Below are positions 1 to 12,200 of a DNA stretch of 34,285 nt, piece after piece (positions within the stretch are counted from its first letter, which is position 1; each line of letters begins with the position of its first letter). The notes beneath the pieces are model-generated. The model was not told where the DNA came from and made no database searches. It worked only from the letters and a program-made list of their open reading frames with translations. A program made the position numbers and the translations under genes. The stretch comes from Krasilnikovozyma curviuscula. Lineage: Eukaryota > Basidiomycota > Tremellomycetes > Cystofilobasidiales > Mrakiaceae. The DNA lies in assembly GCA_014825775.1 (NCBI GenBank), contig MVAQ01000231.1:1-34285 (forward strand), given 5' to 3'.

Positions 1-2195
1 CATTAACAGAAGCGTCGGCCACGCCGAACCACCCACTCCCCCCCATGTCTCTCGTCGTTGCGCTGGTGGACGGTCGACGAAGGGTCTGGACGGTGTCCTT
101 GTTCTGTCGCAATAAACATCACATGTCGCTTCTGTTTCATGGCGAAAAGTAGCTAGCCATACGCAAAGAAAACACGCTACCTCCATTGGTGCAGAATCGA
201 TAACGGGGGTCGCACCGGCTCGCACGCCAATTGAATGAGTCATCTGAGGAGATCTTAGAATCAAACCATAGACTCATCATCATCGCCCGAATTCCCATTT
301 TGGGCCCACAGCGCACGCCGCAGCGCAGATTAAGGTTGCGAGGCGTTTTGGGAATCTGTTTCCTGATGAGGGCCTCCAGGGCGTGAAGTACATAATTACT
401 TTACTAGGGCGGTTCATTTACTGACTGTTCTCAAACACGTCTCAGACGTTTCTATGGGACGGGAATCTGGACTGGATCGCCATGGTCGCTCTGCTCTGCT
501 CTGCTGCCGGAGCAGAAGTTCTTCTTCTTCTCATTTGATTTGACTGCGACTGGGAAACCGCTTGTCGTGACCAACCACAGAAAGCACTCCCTCTTATCGC
601 ATATGATCGCCGAAAGCAATCCCTGCTAAAGCCAGCAACGCACATACGAGAGAGAAGATCCTCCTTATCGCGACGCCGCCGTTGGCGAGTCTGCTGCTCA
701 TTGATGTCCATTTTCTCTACACACGCTAGCTTATTTGTGCGTGCGTGTGCAATACTCCTCCTGCCGAGACGCGCTATCTTTGCGAGAGAGAAAAATTATC
801 CCGTCAATCGAAGCTAGGATTGCATGCAGCCTCATTGGACTCGCAGAAAACGACGGAACAGGCAGAAGTCCAGGAGGACAACCACGAGGCAAGTTTCTCC
901 AGAAGGGATTCGTAAACAGCTCCCTTCTCGTTGACTCGGAGAAAAGCGGCACATAAATTAACAGCTACCCCAATATCGCACGGACGAAATATGGACGCCA
1001 GCAAGAGAGAGACAGAGGTATTACTGCTGCGTCGAACGAGTGGCTGGTCGAGTCGCGGTTCCAGCTCTTTGGGTCACCCCCAACCCTCTGCTGTTTTTTG
1101 GTGCGAATGTTCCTGCTCCTGGTTCCTCCAATCTCACACACAGACAAGGTGGGGATGGTGACTGAGTGCCATCAGCAAAAAAGTATCGCTCGAGAGAGGG
1201 ATATAAAGAAGCATGGAAAAAAGTATCTGCAGACCAATCCAATCGCGCGTGTCAATCGCGCGCGAATATGACCAGGCGAAGCGCGAGAAGAACCCAACGT
1301 ACGCTCCAACAGGGCAAGACACGTTCGTCTCGAAAGAGAAAGCGTGTCGCTGCGTATTTGGAAGAGGAGATACATCTGTTACTCAAAAATCAATTTACGG
1401 GATTTTGAGGTGAGCGAGAGCGAAACCTGTGACGATTGACAGGTAACGAACATCCAGTAGACATATCTACGTTGGGACTTGGGCAGAGCAAGCATCTTGC
1501 GAGTGACATTTCCAATCTCAAATCCCAATCCCAAGAGGTATTCAATACAGCATACCAAGGTTTCTTTTGAACATGAACGCCATCCCATACCCCATGACAC
1601 AAGCAAGACAAGACGCCTGTGAAGAAACTTTGACCGTCCCACAGATCTGGAACAAAAAACCTTGTCAGAGCCTCTGCACGCCGACGAACCCCAACCGAGG
1701 AGTGCAGAGAAGATGACGAGGTCACATCTCCATAACTCTAAAAAGAAAAAAAGAAAAAGAAAGTCAGCGGTGGGAAGGTTCACGAAAGCTTAATAAAGTT
1801 TCTGGCGAACTAGCCAGCTCCAGCTCCACACCCAGAGGAGGAGGTGGCGTGGCTTCAAATGAGCCTCGAGGCGTTTTTTGGTTGCATTTTCGCGGGCGGG
1901 CAGAACTTTTTGCTGTTTTCCACTACTCACACACTAAGGCGTCCCTGCGGCGAGGAAAGCAAAAGTTGACTTTTGCTGCACGCTCGCTCGCTCGCATCAA
2001 CATTCTGCTCAGCTTGCCTTGGAGAGGGTACCTGTGCCTACCTAGCTGTTCTGCCTTTTGGTCGAAGAAGGGGTCAGTTGATTGATACATTTCCAGCAGC
2101 ACGCTGCAAAGCAAACCGCTGCGTTGCCTGGTTTTTCTGACCTGTCTGCATTCTCTCGACTTCGACAGGCTCTGCCAGATAGATCTCCGGGAAGG
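1..2195. other. Left-edge region with no supported gene
   Basis: About 2.2 kb upstream of the NUP120 start. Open frames here are short (134 codons at most), have biased arginine, serine or cysteine composition, and show no family motif I recognise. None joins a neighbour across plausible splice sites. The part next to NUP120 must hold its promoter and 5' leader. The rest could be a long upstream region, a non-coding transcript, or the flank of a gene lying to the left. I see no tRNA, rRNA or transposon ends. Confidence 0.5.
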
Positions 2196-5100
2196 ATGGC
2201 TAGCCCATATATGTCCTATACCCCTTTGCACACCCACCTATCGACTCTCAATTCGAATCCCCCGCTCTGTATCTCTATTCCCAGCTCCCAGCCTCACGAA
2301 TCGATCTCCTCCTCCTCCTCGACCCAACTACCGTCGAATCATGCTCTGGCTCAGTCTTACGACCCAAATACCGGTCTCCTGATACGTTTGGTCAATAATG
2401 GTCTCAGCATACAGCTCAGCTCTTTGGCGTTCTCCAACCAACCAGCAGCAATCACTTGCGAACGAAACATCGAATTCCTTTTCCCTTCGCCCATTCACAT
2501 AGCAACACCCACTATCATCTCCTTTGCGTCAACTATATTCATCTTCTGTCTCTCAAGCAATGGCGTACTTTTTAGGCTCAAGATTCCGTTCGCTGCTGGG
2601 TCAGATTTGTCGAGGAGTCTGGAGGGAGAGAGGAGGTTCTCCACAGAGTTCGTCGTAGGTTGGAACATAGCAGACATGACGGCTTGGGAAGTGGTTGATG
2701 AAAGTTGTGTCATTGCTGGTATGGTGGATGGTAGTATGAGGAAAATGGAGCTACGTTCCAGTAATGAAGACGAGGACGACGAACTTGAGGTCGACAGCGG
2801 TTCGTTTGTTCTCGCTTACCGGCCTATGTTTTCTACAATAGCTAGCAATACTAACAAGAACCTTTTAACTTTTCAGATTCTATCTCTGCCAACTGGACTG
2901 AAACAGCACTGAGGCCACCCACACTCTTGTCAACACTCTCGTCGTTCATCCCTCATCCTTTCTCTTCCACCTCTACCCCTTCCAAACGACAAATACAACA
3001 GTCCTCGCCCTCTATCGCATCACCTATCTCACAATCGAAATCCAGTCCTCATTCGGTGGTATCAATTAAGAGCGTATTACTTGGGGATGTGCTAGCAGTT
3101 GCGTTTTCACTTTCGCGAGACAAACGACTTCGATTGTGGAATCTCGTCACAGGTCTGTGTATCAAGACCATCTCGACCTCTGAGCTCAAGACTAGGACAG
3201 GAGAGTTGGCTCTGTCTGCAGAGCACAGTCGCAGCGGAACTCCCGTGGACGGAAGAGATGAGTCTGGGTTCACCCCACTGCTGGAAAGCAACGCTGGACC
3301 TCAAAACTGGATGAGAGTCCTCCCCAGTATAGGAGATGTGTCATCATTCTACCTTGCACTTCACCTTGCACCAAGCGCAGATTCACCGGGCTCGTTCGCG
3401 GTATACTCAGTCTCTTTCGACCTACAGCGCTCCAGCCTCAGCTCCATGGACTACCTAGGTGCTAAGGAAGCTGATTGGCAAATCTCAAGATCTGGTGGAG
3501 AGCTGAGAGATTGGGAAATCAAGTATGTGAATGGGTCATCGTCGCAGGACATGGAGGACGACAGCAGCTCCGCAGATGAACGATCGGAGCTCTGGGCTGT
3601 CTACGACTTTGGGGGTGGTGAGAGCAAAATCGTGATTGGGGCACTATCATCCCTTATTCCTGGCTTTGCCTCTCCTGAAGAAGAGGAAGAGCCGGATTGG
3701 GTTGAGCTGAAATCACCATCCCACCCAACCTACACTGAGGCGTACTTCTTAGAACTCATCTCAGCATTAGAGGCTGAATCTGAAACGGAATCGGATGAAG
3801 TCTCAATACTAGAAGTCAGCAATGTTTTCTTAGCCCACCTATTCAACCCACAATTGTTCTCCCCATCGACACTTCTTTCTGCTCTGGAGAGCTACATTTC
3901 GACAATCATCTCAGCGCTACAAGCTTCTTCATCACATTATCGTCGACCAGAAGCGCTCGACAACTCATTCCCGACTTTGAAACTCTGGATCCCAGCTGTG
4001 GTTGGCTGTCATATCAGACCGGAAACAAATACTCAAACTGGCGCTTTGATGAAGGAAGAATGGAAAGCGAAGATGAGAAAGGAATGGCTTGGATTCCACC
4101 GACGATGTGAGGAGATCGAAAGATCAGCTCGATGGGTACTAGGAAGCGTGTTAATACAGGAAGAAGAAGCTGTCGGTGTCGTATTGAGGGATGGTCTCAT
4201 GGTCTCGATACCACGCCGAAGTGGAACAGAAGTCATCGGCATGTTGGGAGAGGAAAACGACTTGTCTGTGAAGGAAGCTTTTGCTCTTCTTCCACCAGCA
4301 TCGCTCAAACCTTCGTATGGGGACCTTGTCAGCAACGATCTCAGATCCAGCCTACTCCGCCTCGCATCTTTAGGTCATCTTCTCACTTCATCCCTTTCGA
4401 CTGGTTCAGCATCATTGCCTCTTGTCACGCTCGAGAAGGAGCTTGACCATATCACTTCGGATCACCTTCCAGTTGCTCTAGAAGACTTCATTGTAGAAAT
4501 CAGCAGAGATTACCTGTTGGAGGAAATCAGCGAAGATGTCAGTGAAACGTTGTCGGCTGAAATCAGAAGAGGCGTTGATTGGAGCAAGGTTCAAGAGTTG
4601 CTAGAAATGATGCAGACGGTGTCCAACATTGATCGGGGTGAAGAGCAGGGCCTGACGTTACTAGGTGTCGCCATTGTCGCTGCTGGCGTTCGAAACTCAG
4701 TAGAAGTTCGCTTCAGGCTTGCTCGAGATGTCCTGTTCCTTATCTTCTTCGCCATCTCGTCTTCAACAAATCTAAAAACTCCTGAAATGCTTAAACTGGC
4801 TGGAGAAGTGCTTGCAACGTATCACTTGCTTTCATCTCTGAGATGGGCTCTTGGACTCCAAGTCGGGGACGAATCTTCGACCCCAACGATCCAGAAACTA
4901 CCCGGCGGTGAAGAAAAGCTTCTGGAGAAGTTTGATGGCTTGAGCTTCGTTGGTGGGTCTGGTACCAGGAAAATATCTTCATCGACAACTTCCAACTTGA
5001 CCGTAATCGAGGCTCTCATCGCAGCCGCAAGTCTCCCTTCGGCTCTTCCAACATCATTTCCCTTGTCTGTGGCTCTATCCCTGACGACAATCTCTGTACT

Positions 5101-7239
5101 GGAAGAGCTCCCATTATCAATTCCTCGAAACACGGTTGAGGCACAGAAGGTGGATGTCGACTTCGTTGACTCCCTTCTCCAACAAGAATATCCTTCAGTC
5201 GCCTACAATCTCTCCAACCGATTCCCACTAGAAGCTGGAATTGGATACGTGAAGGCCAAAGCTGCCCTCGCTTTGGGAAAAGCTGAAGAGGCTGGTGAAT
5301 TATTTTTGAAGGTTGGAGGTGTCTTCCGTTCGTTCTTTCACCTGTTTTTGAAATAAGATACCGTTCACTTACCTTTCATCCTTTTTTAAACAATAGACGA
5401 ACCGCAGTACTCCCAAGTCGATTTATCATTCCTACCAATGGAAGTTCAGATGCTGGGCTTGACTCAGTACTATCGACATGTCTCCTCCTTCTTCGAGGCG
5501 CTCTTCCTCGACAAATTTGTGGTACAATTCTGCGACCTTGCCATATCTGCTGCTGCCCTGGAACCACTCTCTTCCAATAGATCAACGAAAGATCTTTGGT
5601 CCAAGCTCCTGAAGAGCAACCTGGCTTTGAAAGATTACGACGCCGCTTACATGGCTCTCACGGCGAATCCATACAAAGAAAGGTGAGTTCTTATGATAAA
5701 CTTTCAGCTTGAGAAACCTTATAGTAATGCGTCAAAACTTCTCTAGCATCACTGAAGCTATTGGACACCTTGTTACTGTGATGTGCCACGCCGACGAAGT
5801 CGCACGTCTCACTCAGTTCACATTCATCGGTTTGCAACCCATTGTCGAAAAGACGCTGGAGCACAAAGCCCGACACTCGGATCCAATGGCATTTCCCAAT
5901 TACTTCCTCGTCCTCTACGCTTGGCACGTCCGTCGAGGTGATTATCGAAATGCTGCCGCCTCCATGTATCAGCAGGGAAGGAGGTTTGCTGAAACCAGTG
6001 GTCAGCTGGATATCACTGGTCCAAAACAAGCTCGAAGTTATCTGCTTGCTATCAACGCCCTTAGTCTGGTCGAAGAACGTCATGCTTGGCTTTCCGTGAG
6101 CGTCACAGCCGATGATGTTGGAAGAGTACGCTACGTCTCCCTGGTTCGCCGTCAATTCCCTTACCTGTTTGGCTGATGTCTTTTTCTATTTATTGGAACT
6201 CTGCTTTGTAGAGCCGGAAACGACGCAGGCTTACAACCTACGTTCCTGAGAACAAATTCTCTCCCGAATCTGTTCAAAAGGACGTCGAGATCGTTGTTTT
6301 GGAGGATATTAAGAAGGAGTACACCCTTGTTCTTTCCAGCTTGCAATTATCACAACGATTCCCCGGGTCGATCAAGTCAAGTAAGCGCCTTCGCCGCTTT
6401 ATTTCGAGTGGATTAATTAACGCTGAGAATTTCGGCCCTACAACCTTTCTTTCAGTCATATCTTCAGGCGAAGATGCTGTAGCTCTCTTTGTTCAAGGAA
6501 ATCTCTTTGACAATGCGATTTCAACTGCTCGCTCTCTAAATGTTGACATGACTGGTATATTCCAGCGTCTCGCCCTGAAGTGCGCAGAGGCATCTCGTTC
6601 TCAAGAACTTGGTATCGAGTGAGTATCTCCTCTTTCAATTTTTCGTGTCCTGTCCCTAATCCACTCGTTTATCTCGTCATACAGGGAATCTCTGGAAAAC
6701 ATTTCTTGGCTATTGCACTCGCCCACTGTCTCTTCCATGGACGGTGAAATCACAGAGAGAGCTTCAAGATACCTCGAAATTATGCTCTCAAGACATGATG
6801 ATACTTCCACCAACTTCAGATACCGTGAATCCGTCCTGGAAACTCTTCTCGAAGTCGACAGACGCCTACCTCTTCCACACTGGCTGCTTGCTCATTTCGA
6901 ACAACACAATCCTGAACACCTCATCCTCACCTTTCTCAAGTTCGACCTTTACAAGGATGCAGTGAGGTACTCTACTAAAATGGTTAGACAAGTGAGTGTC
7001 AGCATTGGTCTGTGACGTGAGACTTGCGTTATTGAACCTATTGCACTCTCCTACAGGCACCAGCGGTGGAGCTACTGCCAACGAAGAAAGCGAGTGTCAC
7101 TCGTCTTCCATACACATTGTTTGATGTTGTGTTTAAGGTTGTGAACAACTCGAGCGACATTGCGGCGCAGAAGATGGCGGAGGGTTTAAGAATGCTGTTG
7201 GAGAAGAGGATAACGTTGTTGGAGAATGTTGGGAGGTAG
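2196..7239 (+). CDS. NUP120: Nucleoporin Nup120/Nup160, Y-complex scaffold
   Basis: Scaffold nucleoporin of the Y (Nup84/Nup107) complex of the nuclear pore. Eight exons: 2196-2799, 2877-5318, 5397-5682, 5747-6125, 6212-6380, 6456-6618, 6685-6991 and 7057-7239. They join in frame to 1510 residues, near the size of human NUP160. The N-terminal half looks like the family's beta-propeller, with a WD-like strand SRDKRLRLWNLVTGLC near residues 280-296. The C-terminal half is alpha-helical, as expected for the alpha-solenoid. The ATG at 2196 is the first in its frame; the frame upstream is open but has no ATG. The first intron uses a weak GTTCGT donor, but its CTAAC branch site and TTTTCAG acceptor restore a family-like sequence (NWTETALRPPTLLSTL). 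The assignment rests on fold pattern, length and recognised segments, not on a single catalytic motif. Confidence 0.85.
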
Positions 7240-7536
7240 ACTATGTTTCTGAGACTGGTAGAAGATGGACATACTTCCTTTTCTCAGCGATGTTTGAAAG
7301 GAGACCTCTTATTGGCTAGTAGCAAGCAGCACTTCGGTCTCGTCTTTGTGCTGGATAGCTTGACATCACTCACTTTCTGGTACCGCATAACAAATCACAT
7401 ACTGGCTGACGCTAAAGAACGAGCAGGGGGGATATGGCACATCAGTGGCGACATGTCGAATATCGCCAGAATTTGAATTTTTGCGATCAGGCGAGTTCCA
7501 AGTTATCTCTACCTTCAAACGGTGGAACTATTCAAG

Positions 7537-8876
7537 ATGGCCAGCTCCTCTTCAGCTCCAATTCAGTCCAAGCTGACGCCTAATGCTCCAGCATTCATCC
7601 CATCAAAAAGGCTGTTGTCGCAAACTCAGGCCTCTACGAGCTCAGCCCGCAACAAGCGTTCATCAGCGACACCACCACCTGCAGCAGTCAGGTCCGCCAA
7701 AGCAGATCCAAGCAGCATGTCTGTGGACGATGTGAAGGAGGAGGGCTCAGAAGATGAAGCTTTGGAAGAGGATGGAGATGCTGTCGCAGACCCACAAAGT
7801 AGACCAACAAAACCTCTTCCTCGTTCAGCTGTCCCACCCAACCTGGTCCCTGTCCCAGCCACGGTCCCGAAGACACCATCACAGAAGGAAAATACGAGAA
7901 GGCTGATTGTTGTCTTAGAATCTGCTTGTCTGGAGGTGTATCGAATTTCAAGCGGGTCTGGTGGAAGGGACGGAAAAGCAGGAAAGGATGCCAAATACGC
8001 TCTGCTCAATTGTGACGACCACCAGGGTATCTTAGCGAAGACTGGAAGAGATATTGCTGATGCTAGACCGGACATCACCCACCAGGTACGGCCGCACCGT
8101 TTGAACACTAGTCCAGCTTTGTCGCAACAGGGGTTTTGTTCGCTGACTGCGAACCTCTTTCATTCCACAATAGTGTTTGTTGACCTTATTGGATTCCCCT
8201 CTGAACAAAGCTGGTAGACTGCAGGTGTATATCCATACCGCCAAAGGCGTATTGATTGAAGTCAACCCTCACGTCCGTATTCCTCGAACTTTCAAGCGAT
8301 TCTCTGGTCTCATGGGTAAGCTCCTGGCTTTAACATAATCAAGCAGAGAAGTTATTTTAGATTGACCGGGACGGACTTTGTTCTGTTCTACTCCCCACTT
8401 CAGTTCAACTGCTTCACCGGCTCAGTATCAGAGGAATGAATGGGTCAGAGAAACTTCTCAAAGTGATCAAGGTATGTAGAAAATATCACTATCTGTACGT
8501 TTAGATATAGTTTTCCTCATCCTCTCCGTTCCATCTCTTGGCAGAACCCGGTCACAGACCACTTCCCGACTAACACTCACAAACTCACTCTATCTGGTGA
8601 CGTCCCAACGGTCAGACTCTCCTCCTTCCTCCCAACCCTTCCGGAAACCCATAGCATAGCCGTATTCGTCGGTGCTATGGCAAGAGGTGAAGATAATTTC
8701 GCCGACGGTGTCGTGGATCAGAAAATTTCCATCTCGGAGTACAGTTTGAGTGCTTCGGTCGCCTGTGGAAAGTTCTGCTGTGCCATGGTAAGTTCATCCT
8801 AGCCTCTATCAGTCAGGTATCTGTGTCTAACGTGCCTTGTTATCACCTGCAGGAGGAAATGTGGAACATCATTTGA
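7537..8876 (+). CDS. EMG1: Ribosome biogenesis protein Emg1/Nep1 (18S rRNA pseudouridine N1-methyltransferase)
   Basis: SPOUT-family methyltransferase that modifies the hypermodified pseudouridine of 18S rRNA and is needed for small-subunit assembly in the nucleolus. Five exons: 7537-8085, 8174-8315, 8404-8471, 8545-8787 and 8853-8876; 341 residues. Family hallmarks are RRLIVVLE, the LLNCDDHQ segment, [59 protein letters not shown] and the C-terminal EEMWNII. The first 120 or so residues are a Ser/Pro/Ala-rich and acidic extension before the conserved domain, like the disordered N-termini of fungal Nep1. The start is the ATG at 7537; a GTG five codons earlier is not a credible eukaryotic start. 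The gene follows NUP120 on the same strand after 297 bases and converges on the kinase gene. Confidence 0.95.
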
Positions 8877-9223
8877 TCAGAGCAGCTACTGCACGACACT
8901 ATTGAGATCTTATCTCAAAACCTTGCATACATACAATTACTACATCACGGACTCCTTCAACGTGGATATTCAACATCCTGTCACCCCTCTCGCACTCGCG
9001 CATCTACCACTTATGTTCAGCCCCCCTCCACTGGGTTCATCTCCAGACTCGCTCTATCCGTTGTACAGTAACGTAGCCATGATGAACCTCTTTTCTTTGG
9101 GGTTGAAGTGGACTTCATTTCCATAGACATCGCAAGTATTGAATTTGGTGTAAGAAAAGCTATGCGTAAGAGGGATCTTCTGTACAACGTCTGAGTCTAG
9201 CGTTAGTTCGAGTATATAAAAAT
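8877..9223. other. Convergent intergenic spacer
   Basis: This stretch lies between the 3' ends of EMG1 and the NDR kinase gene. It should contain both 3' UTRs and polyadenylation sites. A 74-codon open frame inside it has no recognisable features. Confidence 0.5.
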
Positions 9224-12200
9224 CTACAAGCTGATTGCTCTACTTCTCGTCGCTGACGGCTCTACTGTTTGTCGAAAGCACTCCTTGGACTGATGAGCAG
9301 AGTCGTTGTTTTCATCTGCTGGTGAGTGTGACGAGAGCAGGTTTTGACGATGGGAATTGGAAAGTTTGGGAGACTTGTAGGTGAATCCGGCAAATGCATG
9401 CTCTTTCCGAAGGTGCAAAATCTTTGCACCATGGAGTTCGTGTTTCAGTAGAGGGTCTTTGGTTGCATCTGGTGCCGCGCCGCCTGGTAGTATAGAGTCA
9501 CAACAAGATCAGACGGGATCGGATTCAACCAAACAACAACAGATCATGTACCGGGAGGAGCCAGGGTTTGATCAGGAATGTCATCATCGAAATGTTTTGT
9601 GTCTGTGGGATCTCTCAGGTCCGGTTTGTAAGGTGCTATAATGAATCCACTCAGCGACAGGCTTTCGACACCGGCAAGCAAGAAGCGTGGACTCACGAGA
9701 TTCATTGTGGATATCTGTGTAAAAGGAATCTAAATCAGCGATTGTCAGAAACAGAGATGAATGTTTTGAATCTACTCGTGAAATCAATTCCTTTAAACCA
9801 AGGGTGAGCCTTGAGCTGACTAGCTCCATCGTTTGCGAAAGAGTTCGACTGTTGAGGGTTGATGAAGCCTGACTGACGCTGCTGCAAGATCACAGAGTTT
9901 GGTTGTGATCCACCGGTATCGATTCCTCCTTTGGGGGATCCCAGTCTGTCCTCTGGTTCGCAGAGAAGCGATTGCATCAGATCGATTGCCTCTCTCGACA
10001 CTTTGGGGCGAGGGGGGAACTTGAGGGTGTTCTTCCAGTTGAGAATCTTCTGTCTCGTAACATGTCTACTCTGAGAGACAAACGGAGGATACCCGTAGAG
10101 ACACTCGAACTCGAAAGCAGAAGGGGGCGGTAAGCATTGATCATCGGCGCAAAAACTGTCCATGTAGTCGTAACTTACCATAATAACCCCTAAAGACCAC
10201 CAGTCGCAACTGGTCCCATAACCCAGTCCGCGTACGACCTCACAACTCATATAAGAGTTTGTGCCGCACACAGAGTACGCCAGTTTCTTCCTGTTCTTTT
10301 CCCTCCATGTGAGTAACCCGTTCTTACCATCGGTACCCTCTAGAACGCTGTTAGCCATCTTGGGATCAATCTTCCTCACTAACGATTGATCAGAGAGTCT
10401 TGGATTCTCCAAGTCGATGCCGTGCTTCTTCAACAGATTCTTTCGTTGCGCTTCATAGTAACGTGAGTCGTGTGCCCAGTGGAGATCAGTCGCCAGACCA
10501 AAGTCACTGATCTTGATATGACCCTCGTTGGTGAACAGGAAGTTGTCAGGCTTAATGTCACGATGAAGAAATCCGAGTTTATGAGTCTCTTCAAGCGCGA
10601 GAATCATCTGCAGTGGAATTGTACCAGTCAAAAAGCAAAACATTTTGAAGAAAAGCAGGTGAGAGCGCTCACCTCAGCAATGTAGAACTTTGTGAAGTCC
10701 TCGGGGAATATATCTTTCTCTACAAGAAGGTTCAAAAGATCTCCGCCTCCCATGAAGTCCAACACGAGGTAAAGATGATCAACATCCTGGAAACTGTAAT
10801 TCAGTTTCACGATCCACCGAGCGCCAGCACCTCCTCCACTGGACGCGGCAGCTAGAAGATCTCTCTCGGATCTAACATGGCCCTCTTGACCTTTTCGAAG
10901 CATGTCAGCTTTACGAAGCTAGTAGAGATCGATGTGTAAGCAAAGGCAAAATGTACTCGCACAACCACAAACGCACCTTCTTCATGGCGTAGAGACCATT
11001 AGTCTCCTTCTCACGAACTAGCGACTGAGAAATAAAAAAATTAAGATGGCAGTATCAGTGCTTGTTTCTAACGCAAACACCAGAAGAGGATGGCAAGAGG
11101 AAATGCTCACAACTACTCCGAAAGCACCTTGACCGATGATTTTCACAACCTTGAACGAGTTGGGCGACACTTTCTTTCTCTTCTCCCTCAACCATTCAGT
11201 CTCAGCTTCCCTCCACCTCTCACGCGCTTCCCTCTTTTCAGCTTCGCTGACTCCCCAAGTCTCCATCTCCTTCTCTAGCGCCAGCCTTCGAGCTTCACGT
11301 CGCTTTGAGAGCGCCTGGTGAGAGTTAGGTGACTTCAGGATGGAGTGATAAAGTGTCTCGAAGTAGATAGCCACAGCTGAAGCTTTCTCAAGCGTTTCGA
11401 GTGAGGGGACGATTGGTTTTGGTTTACGAGGTGGAAGATCTGGCGGTGTAGGGAGTGGCCGTCGAGTCGTTGGTGAGATGAGAGCGGGTTTTGGTGTTGC
11501 GTCGGATGAAAACGTGGTTGTGGGCTCCAACTGCAGCCCAGAGGGATGTTCTGGTGAGAGTGGCGGGGTCACGACGAAGGTCTGGGCAGTTTGCGCTCGA
11601 GCTATCGCTGGAGTGGGAGGGAAACGAGGCGATGGAGGCGAAGCACTAAGCAGACTGCGCCTGTTTGGAGAGTTTGGAGATTGCACTGAAGCTGGGTCGG
11701 AACGAGGATAGATCTGACCAACTTCGATTTGTGGACCTGATGCCATCTGTGGGCTTGGGGGTGGATTTTGGTGCCGATAATCGTTATAGCTTGGACCTGC
11801 GGTAGTGACTGGCGACAAAGACGAAGGATGGTAACCGATCGGAGCTTCATCACTATGGCCACCAGTAGTAGAAGAGGTCAGACTTGAAGGTGCACCGTTC
11901 ATAATTCGGAGGGGAGGCACATAGCGCTCGAGGAGATCCCTTTCAAGCTGTGCTCTGGAGATGGCGACCGTCTGTTGATGAATGGCTCTGGCTTTAACAA
12001 GAGTCTTGATTGGATCGGCCCACTTCGGATCTATTTTTTTAACAAGGAGAGGGATTGATTCAACTAAAGAACGTGAGCTGTTTCGTCTTTGGCAGTTTAC
12101 AGGCTCACCTGCAATTTTCCCAACCCCTTCAGCACTCCACCTCATCAAAATCTCTTGAGCCTCGTCAACGGAAGAAGCATGGAGGACATGTCTGTTCCAG

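Noticed and set aside
442..711. Minus-strand frame of 89 codons
   Set aside because: It is Arg/Ser-rich with no domain pattern, no splice partners and no neighbour support.
1379..1783. Minus-strand frame of 134 codons with a hydrophobic start
   Set aside because: Its composition is odd (many Cys, Trp and Ser), it has no recognisable motif and no flanking exons, and the length is compatible with chance.
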